64,000 nt of DNA from Suicoccus acidiformans. GTDB lineage: Bacteria > Bacillota > Bacilli > Lactobacillales > Aerococcaceae. The notes beneath the pieces were generated by a model. It saw only the letters and a program-made list of their open reading frames with translations, had not been told where the DNA came from and did not search any database. The translations under genes and the position numbers were made by a program. The stretch lies in assembly GCF_003546865.1 (NCBI RefSeq), contig NZ_CP023434.1:62001-126000 (forward strand), read 5' to 3'. Of the stretch, positions 17,184 through 26,426 are shown one piece after another (position 1 is the first letter of the stretch; each line of letters begins with the position of its first letter).

Positions 17184-17927
17184 ATGGCAGATATTATTGC
17201 GCACCGGGGATATAGTGGGAAATATCCTGAGAACACTCTGCTGGCCTTCAAGAAAGCTTATGAATTTGGTGCACACGGCTTTGAACTAGATGTTCATATG
17301 ACGAAAGATGGCAGGCTAGTAGTCTGCCACGATGAGACCATTGACCGAACGTCCAATGGATCTGGTTCTATCCAAGAATTAACCCTTAAGCAGATTCAAA
17401 GCTATCAATTTCTAGCGGAATTTCCTGAATTTGCTGAAACTGAAGACCATCAAGATATCACTGCACCAAGCCTGCAGGAAGTATTCGAATGGTATAAGGA
17501 TTTACCCGAAGCATTCCGATTAAATATTGAGTTGAAGACAGATATTAATCATTATCCAGATATTGTTCAAAAGACCTTGTCACTGGTAGATGAATATGGT
17601 CTGGCAGATAGAGTCTTCATTTCTTCATTTAATGCCTATACAATCTTGGAGGTACGTGAACGAAATCCTGAGATTGAAACAGGTTTTCTTACCTTGAATG
17701 CGATTTTGGATGCTGGGGAATATTGTAAGCGATATGGAGTGGAGAATTATCATCCGTATCATATGATGCTGTCACAAGCGGATGTTGACAGTGCTAAGCG
17801 CGAACAAGTACGGGTCAATGCTTACACTGCGAATAAGCCAGAAGAGATCCAGCGAATGATTGCCTTGGATATTGAAGGAATCATTACAAATGAAGTTGAA
17901 CTAGCGCTATCGCTAATTTCAAAGTAG
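17184..17927 (+). CDS. ugpQ: Cytoplasmic glycerophosphodiester phosphodiesterase
   Basis: GDPD-family TIM-barrel enzyme (247 aa) that splits imported glycerophosphodiesters into glycerol-3-phosphate and an alcohol. Catalytic landmarks are IIAHRGYSGKYPENTL, ELDVHMTKDGRLVVCHDETIDRT and the NIELKTD strand. There is no signal peptide, so it acts inside the cell after transport, as UgpQ does in enteric bacteria. I place the start at 17184, one base after the ugpC stop; an in-frame ATG at 17166 lies inside ugpC. Its position in the operon is the main evidence that the transporter handles phosphodiesters. Confidence 0.92.
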   Translation: MADIIAHRGYSGKYPENTLLAFKKAYEFGAHGFELDVHMTKDGRLVVCHDETIDRTSNGSGSIQELTLKQIQSYQFLAEFPEFAETEDHQDITAPSLQEVFEWYKDLPEAFRLNIELKTDINHYPDIVQKTLSLVDEYGLADRVFISSFNAYTILEVRERNPEIETGFLTLNAILDAGEYCKRYGVENYHPYHMMLSQADVDSAKREQVRVNAYTANKPEEIQRMIALDIEGIITNEVELALSLISK

Positions 17928-17941
17928 ATGGAGTTAAAACT

Positions 17942-18961
17942 ATGAAGAAAAATATGCAATTCATGAGCCTAGCGGTATTAATGGCTTCTATTTTTACACC
18001 TGTAGTACAAGCAGAGGGCTATTCCGTAGCGCTTATCACTGATCAAAGTAATTACCAAGCGAACTCTTTTAGTCAGAATGCTGTCGAAGGTCTGAATGAG
18101 TTTGCGAACAATCATTCGATACCTTTAGAAGAAGGCGGTGCCATTGCGATGCAAGCCTTCACTGAAACCGACTATATTACTCGTTTCGTGGAAGCGACGG
18201 AGAATGATTATGATTTAATTATCGGCCTGGGTGCGCAAACAGAAATTCATGTTGAAGAATTTGCTAACGCAAACCCTGACAAAGCTTATGCGATTATTGA
18301 CTCAGCCATCGACCTACCGAATGTTACCTCTGTCTTATTTAAAGACTATGAATCTGCTTTCTTAGCTGGTATCGCAGCTGCTTTAGAAACGAAGAGTGAG
18401 AAAGTAGGTTTCATTGGAGGATTAGATAACGAGACGATAAATGCTTTTGAGGCAGGTTTCTTGGCAGGAGTTGAGGAAATTAACCCTGATATCGAAGTTC
18501 AAGTCACTTACTTAAATGGTTTTGACGATGCGAACGGTGCAACGCAAGCAACCCATGAGATGATTGAATCAGGAGCAGATATAGTATTCCATGCAGCGGG
18601 TCAAGCAGGTTTAGGTATGTTCTCTGCGATTCGCCAAAGATTGATGGAGAATCCAGAACAAGAGTTATGGGCAATTGGCGCTGACGTGGATCAAACACGC
18701 GAAGGAGCATACTTCGTTGGTGAAGAAGAGCGTTCATTTACGTTGACGTCTACACTGAAGAAAGCTGGTGAAGTGATTCGCGATATCGCTGAGCAGTCTT
18801 ATAATGGTGAACTGGAAGCGGGCAATATTCAATATGGTGTCGCTGATGAAGCGATTGATATTTCAGCTGGACAATTAGAAGGGGAGACCTATGATATTGT
18901 CTCTGACTACCGTGATCAAATCCGCGCGGGTGAATTAGACGTTACAGCTCTCTTGAAGTAA
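17942..18961 (+). CDS. BMP-family binding protein in the ugp operon
   Basis: Basic membrane protein/PnrA-like binding protein (339 aa). Relatives bind purine nucleosides. The start of the mature chain, YSVALITDQSNYQANSFSQ, and the segment GADIVFHAAGQAGLG match the family. The signal peptide ends VVQAE and has no lipobox cysteine, unlike usual BMP/PnrA lipoproteins. No nucleoside ABC permease is nearby, and it is the last gene of the PhoP-type ugp operon, 14 bp after ugpQ. It is related to the BMP gene at 29398, which also heads a phosphate-linked operon. Confidence 0.85.
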   Translation: MKKNMQFMSLAVLMASIFTPVVQAEGYSVALITDQSNYQANSFSQNAVEGLNEFANNHSIPLEEGGAIAMQAFTETDYITRFVEATENDYDLIIGLGAQTEIHVEEFANANPDKAYAIIDSAIDLPNVTSVLFKDYESAFLAGIAAALETKSEKVGFIGGLDNETINAFEAGFLAGVEEINPDIEVQVTYLNGFDDANGATQATHEMIESGADIVFHAAGQAGLGMFSAIRQRLMENPEQELWAIGADVDQTREGAYFVGEEERSFTLTSTLKKAGEVIRDIAEQSYNGELEAGNIQYGVADEAIDISAGQLEGETYDIVSDYRDQIRAGELDVTALLK

Positions 18962-18966
18962 GCTGC

Positions 18967-18987
18967 TTAGGCTATAAGTTAGCCTAA
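18967..18987 (+). terminator. Terminator of the ugp operon
   Basis: TTAGGCTA and TAGCCTAA form a short stem with a 5-nt loop right after the BMP gene; the tail ATCGTATTTT is moderately T-rich. Confidence 0.6.
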
Positions 18988-19036
18988 ATCGTATTTTAAA
19001 CCTAAATTCCCGTGAATTTTATACCCTACTTAAATA

Positions 19037-19083
19037 AACCAGAGAAAAAGTGCATTAAATTGCATTTTCTCTGGTTTTTCTCT
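19037..19083 (+). terminator. Hairpin inside left IS end
   Basis: CCAGAGAAAAAGTGCA pairs imperfectly with TGCATTTTCTCTGG and is followed by TTTTTCTCTT. It probably shields the transposase gene from transcription entering from the ugp operon. Confidence 0.65.
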
Positions 19084-19138
19084 TGACCTTTATACTTTTT
19101 GTAGCCTATATTAATTATAGGCTACAAAAAGTATAAAG
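19083..19138 (+). promoter_or_regulatory. Transposase promoter overlapping a 23-bp palindrome
   Basis: Two 23-nt arms (19088-19110 and 19116-19138, containing TTTTTGTAGCCTATA) are exact complements around TTAAT. TTGACC at 19083 and TATATT at 19107 form a plausible promoter across the left arm. The palindrome could be an operator or a hairpin that controls transposase translation. Its GTAGCC/GGCTAC part also occurs just inside the right IS end at 20781. Confidence 0.5.
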
Positions 19139-19165
19139 TTTGTGAAATGCAGGAGGGAAAACAAA

Positions 19166-20779
19166 ATGGCAATCCATAATTATTTAGTTGAAGTACCAAA
19201 AACAAAAACCAGCATTAAAACCGCTAAAAACGGAACTAATTATGTTTATTATTCAGTAGAAACTTACCGTAATAAAAATAACACACCTACTCATAGAGAG
19301 CGCGCTATTGGTAAATTAAATCCAGATGATCCAACTACTATGTACCCAAACGATAATTACTTAGAATTATTTGGAGCACCAGAAAAGATTGAACCAATCC
19401 AAACACCTAAAGCTCACTTAGCTGCTGAAACTGTATTCTTAAAAGAAATAGCTGAGATGAGTGGTTTAGAAGAAGTTCTAAAGAAGGTCTTTCCAGACTA
19501 CTACCGTGAGATTTTAAACTTAGCTATCTACATCGTTAAAAAAGGTGGAGTAATGATGAATCTAGAAGATTATTATTCAAAACATGTACTCGCTTATGAT
19601 CTAGTTCCACATTCTCATCAATTAAATAAGTTCTTTGAAGAGTTAACTATAGATAGACATTGGTCATTCTTTCAGGAGTGGAATAAGTACTTAGAAACAG
19701 ACACAAGCTATCTAGCTTATGACGTAACAAGTGTATCTACTTATAGTCAAAACATACCAATAGCTGAAAGAGGATATAACCGTGACGGTGAGAAGCTAGA
19801 CCAAATCAACTTTGGCACATTCTTTGATCCTGACAAGTGTCTTCCTGTTGCTTATGAAGTGTATAACGAAAGTATTCCTGATAAGACACACTTTACAAGT
19901 AGTCTTGAACTATCTAAGATTCTAAATTTTAAAGATGTTTGTTGGGTTCTTGATGGTGGCTTTATGACCGAAGGGAACCTTGAACAACTTGAAGAGATTG
20001 AAGAAGAGAAGTTTATAATGATGGCGCCACTAACTCAAAATAAGTTTAAAAATAAGGTTTTAGATGAAGTGTTTGATTTAGAAAAGGTTGATAACTACTG
20101 TTACAGCACTGCTGCTAACGGGAAGCAAGTAGAAATCGAAATCAATGGAAGTGAATATCAGCTATACTTATTTAGAGAGCCAATGCGTGCTGCAGAAGAA
20201 AAACAAACGATATATCAAAGAATAAAGCAAGAAGATGAAACGTTAGCCAAACAAAAAGGAATTAAAAAGAAAAGTTTTAGTTCTAAGTACCATAACCTAG
20301 AGCAAGTTAAAGGAGAACTAAAGGATTACCAGAAAAATAACGAAAAGATTGAAGAAAACCTTGAACTAGCAGGTACTTTTGCGATTCTTACAAAAGGAAT
20401 GGATAAACATCCAGATCAGATTCTAGCTATTTATAGACGTCGTAATGAGATTGAAGGTTTCTTCAATGGCATGAAGAACACCCTTGACACAGACAGACTT
20501 AGAATTCATTTAATTTCAGCTATGGATGGCAAGATGTTCGTTACTTTCATCGCTTTGATAATACATTCTTATTTATTGAACCACGAAAGAAGTGATATGC
20601 CTAGCGATAGGAATGCACCTACTGTTAAGGCATTATTGTTAGAACTAGAGAAGATTACTCTTTATAAGTATCAAGGAAGAAAAGGAGTAATGGCTCCGTT
20701 GACCAAAAAACAACGTGATATTTTAGAAGATTACGGTATAAATCCAGATGAATTTATTGAAAAAGTTTGTGAATTCTGA
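19166..20779 (+). CDS. IS1634-family transposase
   Basis: DDE transposase of the IS4 superfamily, IS1634 type (537 aa). The likely catalytic residues are Asp in YDVTSVSTYSQ, Asp in VLDGGFMTEGN and Glu in the signature YRRRNEIEGFFNGMK. The ATG at 19166 follows AGGAGG by 9 nt. The frame is intact, so the element may still be active and could mobilise the cargo downstream using its outer left end and the remnant's right end. Confidence 0.92.
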   Translation: MAIHNYLVEVPKTKTSIKTAKNGTNYVYYSVETYRNKNNTPTHRERAIGKLNPDDPTTMYPNDNYLELFGAPEKIEPIQTPKAHLAAETVFLKEIAEMSGLEEVLKKVFPDYYREILNLAIYIVKKGGVMMNLEDYYSKHVLAYDLVPHSHQLNKFFEELTIDRHWSFFQEWNKYLETDTSYLAYDVTSVSTYSQNIPIAERGYNRDGEKLDQINFGTFFDPDKCLPVAYEVYNESIPDKTHFTSSLELSKILNFKDVCWVLDGGFMTEGNLEQLEEIEEEKFIMMAPLTQNKFKNKVLDEVFDLEKVDNYCYSTAANGKQVEIEINGSEYQLYLFREPMRAAEEKQTIYQRIKQEDETLAKQKGIKKKSFSSKYHNLEQVKGELKDYQKNNEKIEENLELAGTFAILTKGMDKHPDQILAIYRRRNEIEGFFNGMKNTLDTDRLRIHLISAMDGKMFVTFIALIIHSYLLNHERSDMPSDRNAPTVKALLLELEKITLYKYQGRKGVMAPLTKKQRDILEDYGINPDEFIEKVCEF

Positions 20780-20901
20780 TGTAGCCTATAAAAAACACGG
20801 GAATTTGGGATGAAATAAAGAAGACTTCACTGAAAAAAACGAACATATCTTGAAAATTAACACAAACTTTACAATATTCAACGCCATATATTAACATAAG
20901 C

Positions 20902-21537
20902 TTACTCTGGATCAAAATACCCCAACTGACTTGCTAAACGAATTGCTTGTTCACGGCTTTGAACATCTAATTTATCATAGATATGGTTAATATGATTAGA
21001 GACGGTTCTTTTACTAATTCCTTCATTGTCAGCTATTTCAAGAATTGTCTCGCCCTGCCATAACCTTCTTAATATAGCTACTTCTTTTTTAGTCAGTAAT
21101 TCATATATCCTATCTTGGTATTTCAAGACTGCATTACTTCCAGTAGTAAACCTTTCGCTAAAGTATTCTCTTCCAGAATAGACCCCTTTTACAACTTTTA
21201 GTAATTCTTTTACCCCTAATGATTTATCGAAAAAGCCTGACGCTCCAATCTGCTTAGCTTGGAATTCATAAGCTGGGCCAGTGTTACCAGTTATTATAAT
21301 AATTTTTAAAGAAGGATCTTCTTCTAATAACTCTTTTGCAATAGTTAAGCCTTTTTCGTCAGATACTTCACCGAAATTTAAATCTAGTAGAATTATATCG
21401 TATTCTTTATAAGTCGAAGCCTGCAAGTTATCTGGACTATTTATAACATCAACTACAGCTACTTCATCATCTAATTCTAGTAACATCTTAAGACTTTCTG
21501 TAAGCATCTTATGATCATCGATTAATAAAATATTCAT
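20902..21537 (-). CDS. NarL/LuxR-type response regulator
   Basis: The 211-aa regulator has a receiver domain with the acidic pair DD at residues 7-8, phosphoacceptor Asp52 (IILLDLNFG) and the conserved Lys in FFDKSLG. A LuxR-type helix-turn-helix follows (LTKKEVAILRRLWQGETILEIADNEGISKRTVSNHI). The start at 21537 lies inside the 3' end of the kinase gene (overlap to 21515), so the two are coupled. It probably controls the ABC genes upstream in the same island, a typical wiring of peptide-sensing or peptide-detoxifying modules. Confidence 0.9.
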   Translation of the reverse strand: MNILLIDDHKMLTESLKMLLELDDEVAVVDVINSPDNLQASTYKEYDIILLDLNFGEVSDEKGLTIAKELLEEDPSLKIIIITGNTGPAYEFQAKQIGASGFFDKSLGVKELLKVVKGVYSGREYFSERFTTGSNAVLKYQDRIYELLTKKEVAILRRLWQGETILEIADNEGISKRTVSNHINHIYDKLDVQSREQAIRLASQLGYFDPE

Positions 21538-23125
21538 TAGCAACCTCCTTGTCAATCAGCAGTTCAATCAATACATTATATTTATTATTTATGGTCTCAA
21601 CTTGAAAACTTCCACCTAGTAATGCAACTTTTGCCTCTAGTAGACTCTGCCCTTTTTTAGTACTTTTTGATATAGTATTTTGACTATAGGAATTACTTGC
21701 TGTAATTTCTACTAGGTTATTATCTATTGATATAATTATTTCAATATCATTTTTACTTGCATATTTTACAGCATTAGTTGCTAGTTCTTCTAGTATGCGG
21801 TAGATTAAGCGGTCATATGGAGCTAGTAAAATATTACTATTACCTACAAGCTCGAACATAATACGCTTATCAGAATCAAGCCTATCACAAACTGTATATA
21901 CTAAATTCTCGTAGTTCTCCCTTACGCTTAGTCTATCAGAATACCCATCACTATATTTATCTAGCCTATTTCTTATTATTCTTATAAGATTATCGGCTGA
22001 TTTATCAATCTTATCTTTTACATCAACTTGATCAGAGAATTCATTTAAATTCTTGATTACAACTATATCTTGCAGAACCTCGTTATGTAGAAAATCTGAA
22101 AATTCATCCTTTTCATCATTACTATTTACAACTAATTCAAGCGCATTAATCGGCTTTAGAAGCGAGAAATCATCATTTATAATAGCACTCTCAATTAAGC
22201 CTCTCATTATAGTAACTGCAAAAGAAAAAGCCCACAGTAAAAGATTAAACACAACAAAAACCTCAACCGCTTCCCACTTTACAACAGCTCCAACTACAAT
22301 TAAAACTAGAAATAAGCCTATACCTAATAAGCTTAAAGCTAATTGAAAACGCCTTTGAAAAGCTGTGAATTTACGCTTAAATACCCCACTTACAATTCGT
22401 GCTTGTAAGAATAAAACAATTGAAGTAGGATACATAACATCAGAGATATTCTCAAACTTAGGCGAGTCTAAAATAGGGAAAAATTCGGTCCCAAAAATAA
22501 CTATCAACATATCAAATAAATTCAAACAGATCAGTATCCCTAACTCTATTCTCTGCTGTTTAAGTAAAGTTCTTATGTGTTTTCGATATATTAGACTAAC
22601 TAGTAAAAAAGAAGCTCCCATTATAATTCGATAATTTAAATATAGAGAAAATATATTATCTAGAAATGGTGGCTCTAATGGAATCATTAAACATAACACA
22701 CAAACTACAACTGTTAATATATTAATAAATCTATTATATTTACTCATAAATTCAGTCTTACCGCGAAATACAATATGCATAGTTGATTCAAATAACGCCC
22801 AATAAAGTAAGGCAACAAAAACTAAACCGTAAGGATTGGCAGAAATGATAAAGACCGTCCCCACCGCGATAATTACAAATAACCAACCAATATAGAATAA
22901 ATTACTTTCCTTTTCATCACTTATTATAAAAGTCAAATATGCAAACATAAATAACAAGCTTATTATTAATAGCCCTATTCTATTAGAATAATAAGCATGT
23001 TCAGTAACATAAGTTTTAAAGTTATATACACTTAGGATAATTGTCGCAAAGTGAATTAGACTAACAATTAATAAGTTAATAAATTTATTTTCTAATAAGT
23101 ATTTTTGTAGTTTTTGAAATTTCAT
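21515..23125 (-). CDS. Membrane sensor histidine kinase
   Basis: The 536-aa kinase has about eight hydrophobic helices in residues 15-315 with no large extracellular domain, like peptide- or membrane-sensing kinases. The phosphoacceptor lies in DFLHNEVLQD (His347), similar to the ComP/DesK-type box. The ATPase domain has an N-box (EELATNAVKYA), but where a D-x-G-x-G motif is expected it reads ITASNSYSQ, and the last glycine box is short (KKGQSLLEA). ATP binding may follow the AgrC-like variant or be weakened. The ribosome site AAGGAG is 8 nt before the ATG. Confidence 0.88.
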   Translation of the reverse strand: MKFQKLQKYLLENKFINLLIVSLIHFATIILSVYNFKTYVTEHAYYSNRIGLLIISLLFMFAYLTFIISDEKESNLFYIGWLFVIIAVGTVFIISANPYGLVFVALLYWALFESTMHIVFRGKTEFMSKYNRFINILTVVVCVLCLMIPLEPPFLDNIFSLYLNYRIIMGASFLLVSLIYRKHIRTLLKQQRIELGILICLNLFDMLIVIFGTEFFPILDSPKFENISDVMYPTSIVLFLQARIVSGVFKRKFTAFQRRFQLALSLLGIGLFLVLIVVGAVVKWEAVEVFVVFNLLLWAFSFAVTIMRGLIESAIINDDFSLLKPINALELVVNSNDEKDEFSDFLHNEVLQDIVVIKNLNEFSDQVDVKDKIDKSADNLIRIIRNRLDKYSDGYSDRLSVRENYENLVYTVCDRLDSDKRIMFELVGNSNILLAPYDRLIYRILEELATNAVKYASKNDIEIIISIDNNLVEITASNSYSQNTISKSTKKGQSLLEAKVALLGGSFQVETINNKYNVLIELLIDKEVANEYFINR

Positions 23126-23314
23126 AGACTTGCTCCTTGTTCACTAATTAATCTAATTTAACTCCTTATAACCCCTAAGTACAAGTTTAATACCAATCCC
23201 AAATCAAAATGATTCTTTTGCCTTGGGATATATTGGTTTTAATATAATCGCTTCATCTGTTTTGTACGATAGACATATTACCACAGTCACTTTAATTACT
23301 TAGCTAATAGTGAA
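23126..23314. other. Intergenic segment upstream of the kinase gene
   Basis: AT-rich, with no credible reading frame. It must contain the kinase-regulator promoter on the minus strand, but I cannot single out a confident -10/-35 pair. Confidence 0.4.
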
Positions 23315-23489
23315 AGTTAATAGCGATATTCAAACGCCGTGGCAGCAGGATGACCTGACACACATTAAGCCGTTCGAGCACAGCGAGTTATGGATTGAGT
23401 AGTCAGGCAAGTCCGAAATATCCTTGCAAGCGCCAGCGCAGCAAGATATGTAGGCGTACCGCCACAGCGTCTTGAATTCGATATTAACT
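23315..23489. repeat. Long palindromic repeat, copy A
   Basis: The ends are about 29-nt inverted arms (23315-23343 and 23461-23489) with few mismatches. Inside are AGGATGACCTGACACACAT (23348) and AGTCAGGCAAGTCCGAAA, which are shared with copy B at 26835. CCTGAC (23354-23359) pairs with GTCAGG (23402-23407), and a second inner hairpin pairs ATATC..TTGC with GCAA..GATAT. The GC content is far above that of the surrounding island. No protein is encoded. Confidence 0.75.
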
Positions 23490-23562
23490 GGAACTACGGT
23501 ATCTTAATTGTATAATTTTTTAAGTTGATTACAGTTATAGATCCAATTGCTTTAATACAAGT

Positions 23563-23594
23563 TTAACCTAGTAGATAATTACCTACTAGGTTAA
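23563..23594. terminator. Terminator after the ABC permease gene
   Basis: TTAACCTAGTAG and CTACTAGGTTAA form a perfect 12-bp stem just past the permease stop; the T-tract on the minus strand is weak. Confidence 0.6.
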
Positions 23595-23600
23595 TAAACT

Positions 23601-25640
23601 TTATATTCTTTTTGACATTTCTGACTTTAGTGTGCGCTTAGCTAGGCTGTTTGTTATTACTATATAAACAATTAATAATAATATAACTAGCGATAACGCT
23701 GTCCACTTAATAGGAATAATCAACTTCATCTGCTCTTCTAGAAGCCTTATAACCAAATTAGTTCCAACATAAGCAAATGGTATAGCTAGTATCATTGGAG
23801 CTATAAAGTACATAAGAATCTGTCTAGATACCAACTTCCCAGCTTGTTTAGGTGTTGTACCAAGGGATTTAAGTACAGAAAAGTCATCTGCTTGTTCAGT
23901 TATTTCACTAGTTGATTGAATTGATAGGATACTTAGTGATATTATGATAATTACAATATCTAGATATAACATTATAAAGACTATGACACCGTTAAAGCCA
24001 TAAGTTACATCAGAAAGTTCCTTCTTACTGTAACTCATATATTCCCACCATAAACCAGTTTCACCTAAATGAGCTGCATGTTCTTCTTCTAAATCATTTA
24101 GCTTTTCTGATAAGGCTGTAACATCAACGTCACCTGTAAATTTAGTAATATATATATTACTTGTAGATGGTAACATCTCACAGATTTCATCATTTACAAT
24201 AAGAGTACCTCTATCATTTCCCCCTGGTGGAATTATTGTAAAGGTTGAATCTCTATAAGCATTTTCACTAGCTGTTAATTTAACACCAGCCAAGGTAAGT
24301 TCGCCTTTATTTTTCAAGAAATCTTTGGCTTGTTTTTCAGTTCCTTCGTGGTTACAATTAATCATAAATTCGTTTGATCCTAAATGAACTTCTTCACTAC
24401 CTTGTAAACGCATTGCTTTATTGTAGTCAGATACTTTAATTACCTCTACTGGCTTTTGACCCAAGCCTTCATCAGCTCTTATAAGATCACTACAATCAAT
24501 AATATCTTCATATACTATATCTGCTTCATAAGCAGTTAACTGTTCGCCGTTTCCTAGTTCTTCAGCAGTAAGACCTTCTTCTATAAGAACTTGTTTTATA
24601 TCAGCACTTTCGTATCTTTGTCCTAAATCATCAACTAGATTTTGAATAACCATAAAATCATAAGGTCCTGCACCATCAATTGCTTTATTAGTTGCTTTTA
24701 AACTACTTTCAGATGCTAAAGCTAGTATAATTGATACTCCAAGCGATAGAGAAAGTAGTGCCATCGCTTGAATATTTTTACCTAAGTTTCTAGATACCTG
24801 TCTAAGAGTTAAGGTATTATAGCCTTTATAATAGAATTTTTTATTCTTCTTGGATAAGTTTATTAAAGCATGCGATAATGAGTAGTAGAATAATAATACC
24901 GCTACTATTAAAGCAAATAAAACTTTTGTACCATGGTCTTTGATTATTACTTTTAAATTATCACTTCTTACAAAGAACAATACTAGTAATAATAGAACAA
25001 TTGATACAGTAAATAAGATCCCATCTAAACGACCTGAGTTTGCTATAATAACTGACTCTTCATCTCGGTCTGATAAGAAGCTTATGATTCTTATCTTTCT
25101 AAGCTTTCTCCAAGTTAGAAATGCACTAACTAATACAACCCCAACAAATACCCAAAATACTTGTAATACTGTTTCACCTGAGAAATAAAATAAAGTTTTA
25201 TCGTATTCTATACTAAATAATTTCTTAGCTAGAAGTGTTAGACCCGCTGAGAAAACTTGTCCTAATAATAAACCTGATATAAGAGCCAAGCAATTTACTA
25301 AGCCAGTTTCATAAGATAGAATCGCACCAATTTTTGAATTTCTCATACCAAGCGATGAATATAAGCCTAACTCGCGTTGCCTTCTTCTCATTACGAAATC
25401 TGATACATATAGTACTAATAAAGCTAGCAATATAAGTACAAAAGCTGAAGCAAGTGGCATATATTGATTCAATATTCTATTAATTAAATCTTGTGCCCCA
25501 CTTAATTCATTAAACATTGGGTGTTTTAAAACACCAGTAAAAGAATATATTAAACCATATATAATAGTTAAGGTCATAAAATAAACAAGATAGGTACTGC
25601 GGTTTCTTTTTACGTTTTTATAAGCTAATCGTAAATGCAC
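23601..25640 (-). CDS. FtsX-type ABC permease (antimicrobial-peptide exporter class)
   Basis: The 679-aa permease resembles BceB/VraG/MacB-like proteins of Firmicutes. There is an N-terminal helix after MHLRLAYKNVKRNRSTYLVYF, an FtsX domain at about residues 60-180 (RRRQRELGLYSSLGM), a large extracellular segment at about 310-545, and a second FtsX domain at the end (DDFSVLKSLGTTPKQAGKLV). Such permeases pair with one ATPase and often confer resistance to, or signal through, antimicrobial peptides. It lies 3 bp downstream of its ATPase. With the kinase and regulator it makes a complete sense-and-respond module. Confidence 0.9.
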   Translation of the reverse strand: MHLRLAYKNVKRNRSTYLVYFMTLTIIYGLIYSFTGVLKHPMFNELSGAQDLINRILNQYMPLASAFVLILLALLVLYVSDFVMRRRQRELGLYSSLGMRNSKIGAILSYETGLVNCLALISGLLLGQVFSAGLTLLAKKLFSIEYDKTLFYFSGETVLQVFWVFVGVVLVSAFLTWRKLRKIRIISFLSDRDEESVIIANSGRLDGILFTVSIVLLLLVLFFVRSDNLKVIIKDHGTKVLFALIVAVLLFYYSLSHALINLSKKNKKFYYKGYNTLTLRQVSRNLGKNIQAMALLSLSLGVSIILALASESSLKATNKAIDGAGPYDFMVIQNLVDDLGQRYESADIKQVLIEEGLTAEELGNGEQLTAYEADIVYEDIIDCSDLIRADEGLGQKPVEVIKVSDYNKAMRLQGSEEVHLGSNEFMINCNHEGTEKQAKDFLKNKGELTLAGVKLTASENAYRDSTFTIIPPGGNDRGTLIVNDEICEMLPSTSNIYITKFTGDVDVTALSEKLNDLEEEHAAHLGETGLWWEYMSYSKKELSDVTYGFNGVIVFIMLYLDIVIIIISLSILSIQSTSEITEQADDFSVLKSLGTTPKQAGKLVSRQILMYFIAPMILAIPFAYVGTNLVIRLLEEQMKLIIPIKWTALSLVILLLIVYIVITNSLAKRTLKSEMSKRI

Positions 25641-25643
25641 AAC

Positions 25644-26411
25644 TTACACCTCACTTGCTTGAACATGATCATAAATTTCATCTAGATATGATTTAGGTGA
25701 TTGGCCATTCAAACGAATTATTTCTCTACCAATAACTCCGTCTTTTAAGAAAATAACCCTATCACCATATCTAGCTGCTAGTGGATCGTGAGTTACCATA
25801 ATAATTGTAGTATTAAAGTTAGCATTTAATTCTACAAAAAACTCCATCAAATTATCAGAGTTAGCAGAATCAAGTGCCCCAGTTGGCTCATCAGCAATTA
25901 AGATATCAGTACCACTGATAATAGCTCTAACCGTTGCAACTCTTTGTTTTTGACCACCTGATAATTGATCAGGAAAGGCATCAATATATTCTAGGATATT
26001 TAGCCTATCCATAAGTTTTCTTATTGAATGCTCTTTTTCTCTAACATCTTCTCCTCTAATCTGAAGTGGTAGGATAATATTTTCATAAACAGTCAAACTA
26101 CTAACTAAGTTATATGACTGGAAAATATAAGAAATATGTTCTGCTCTAAAGTCTGCTAATTCATTATCAGACATTGCTGTTAGATCTGCTCCTGCAAATA
26201 GAACTCGTCCATGACTAGGCGGTTCTATCATTGATAAGCAGTTTAGTAAAGTAGTCTTACCACTACCACTAGAACCCATAATAATTAAGAAATCTCCACG
26301 ATTCACCTGTAAATCGATATTAGATAGAACTTGTAGTTCTTTATCGCCTTGTTGATAATTCTTAGAAATATTATTTGCAACTAAAAGTAATTCATTTGTT
26401 CTTCTTCTCAT
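25644..26411 (-). CDS. ABC ATPase of the FtsX-type exporter
   Basis: MacB/BceA-class ATPase (255 aa): Walker A GSSGSGKTT, Q-loop FQSYNLVSSLT, signature LSGGQKQRVATVRA, and Walker B ILIADEPTGALDSANS, with the TGALD typical of this class. The C-terminal extension of about 25 residues is longer than usual. The start follows GGGAG by 7 nt. It is the second gene of the cargo operon, 15 bp after a 51-aa membrane-peptide gene. Confidence 0.92.
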   Translation of the reverse strand: MRRRTNELLLVANNISKNYQQGDKELQVLSNIDLQVNRGDFLIIMGSSGSGKTTLLNCLSMIEPPSHGRVLFAGADLTAMSDNELADFRAEHISYIFQSYNLVSSLTVYENIILPLQIRGEDVREKEHSIRKLMDRLNILEYIDAFPDQLSGGQKQRVATVRAIISGTDILIADEPTGALDSANSDNLMEFFVELNANFNTTIIMVTHDPLAARYGDRVIFLKDGVIGREIIRLNGQSPKSYLDEIYDHVQASEV

Positions 26412-26426
26412 CTATTTTCTCCCTTC

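Larger units (their letters stand above)
19001..20809 (+). mobile_element. IS1634-family insertion sequence (left end of composite)
   Basis: About 1.8 kb, bounded by imperfect inverted repeats: CCTAAATTCCCGTGAATTTT on the left and the complement of AAAACACGGGAATTTGGG on the right (20793-20809). It holds one transposase gene, a terminator-like hairpin at its left end and a 23-bp palindrome in front of the gene. The inner right end is not flanked by the TTTAAA found at the outer ends, which agrees with its being part of a larger unit. Confidence 0.85.

Noticed and set aside
22053-22634. Plus-strand frames opposite the kinase gene
   Set aside because: They lie within a well-supported kinase, have no ribosome sites and give low-complexity Ser/Thr/Ile-rich products.
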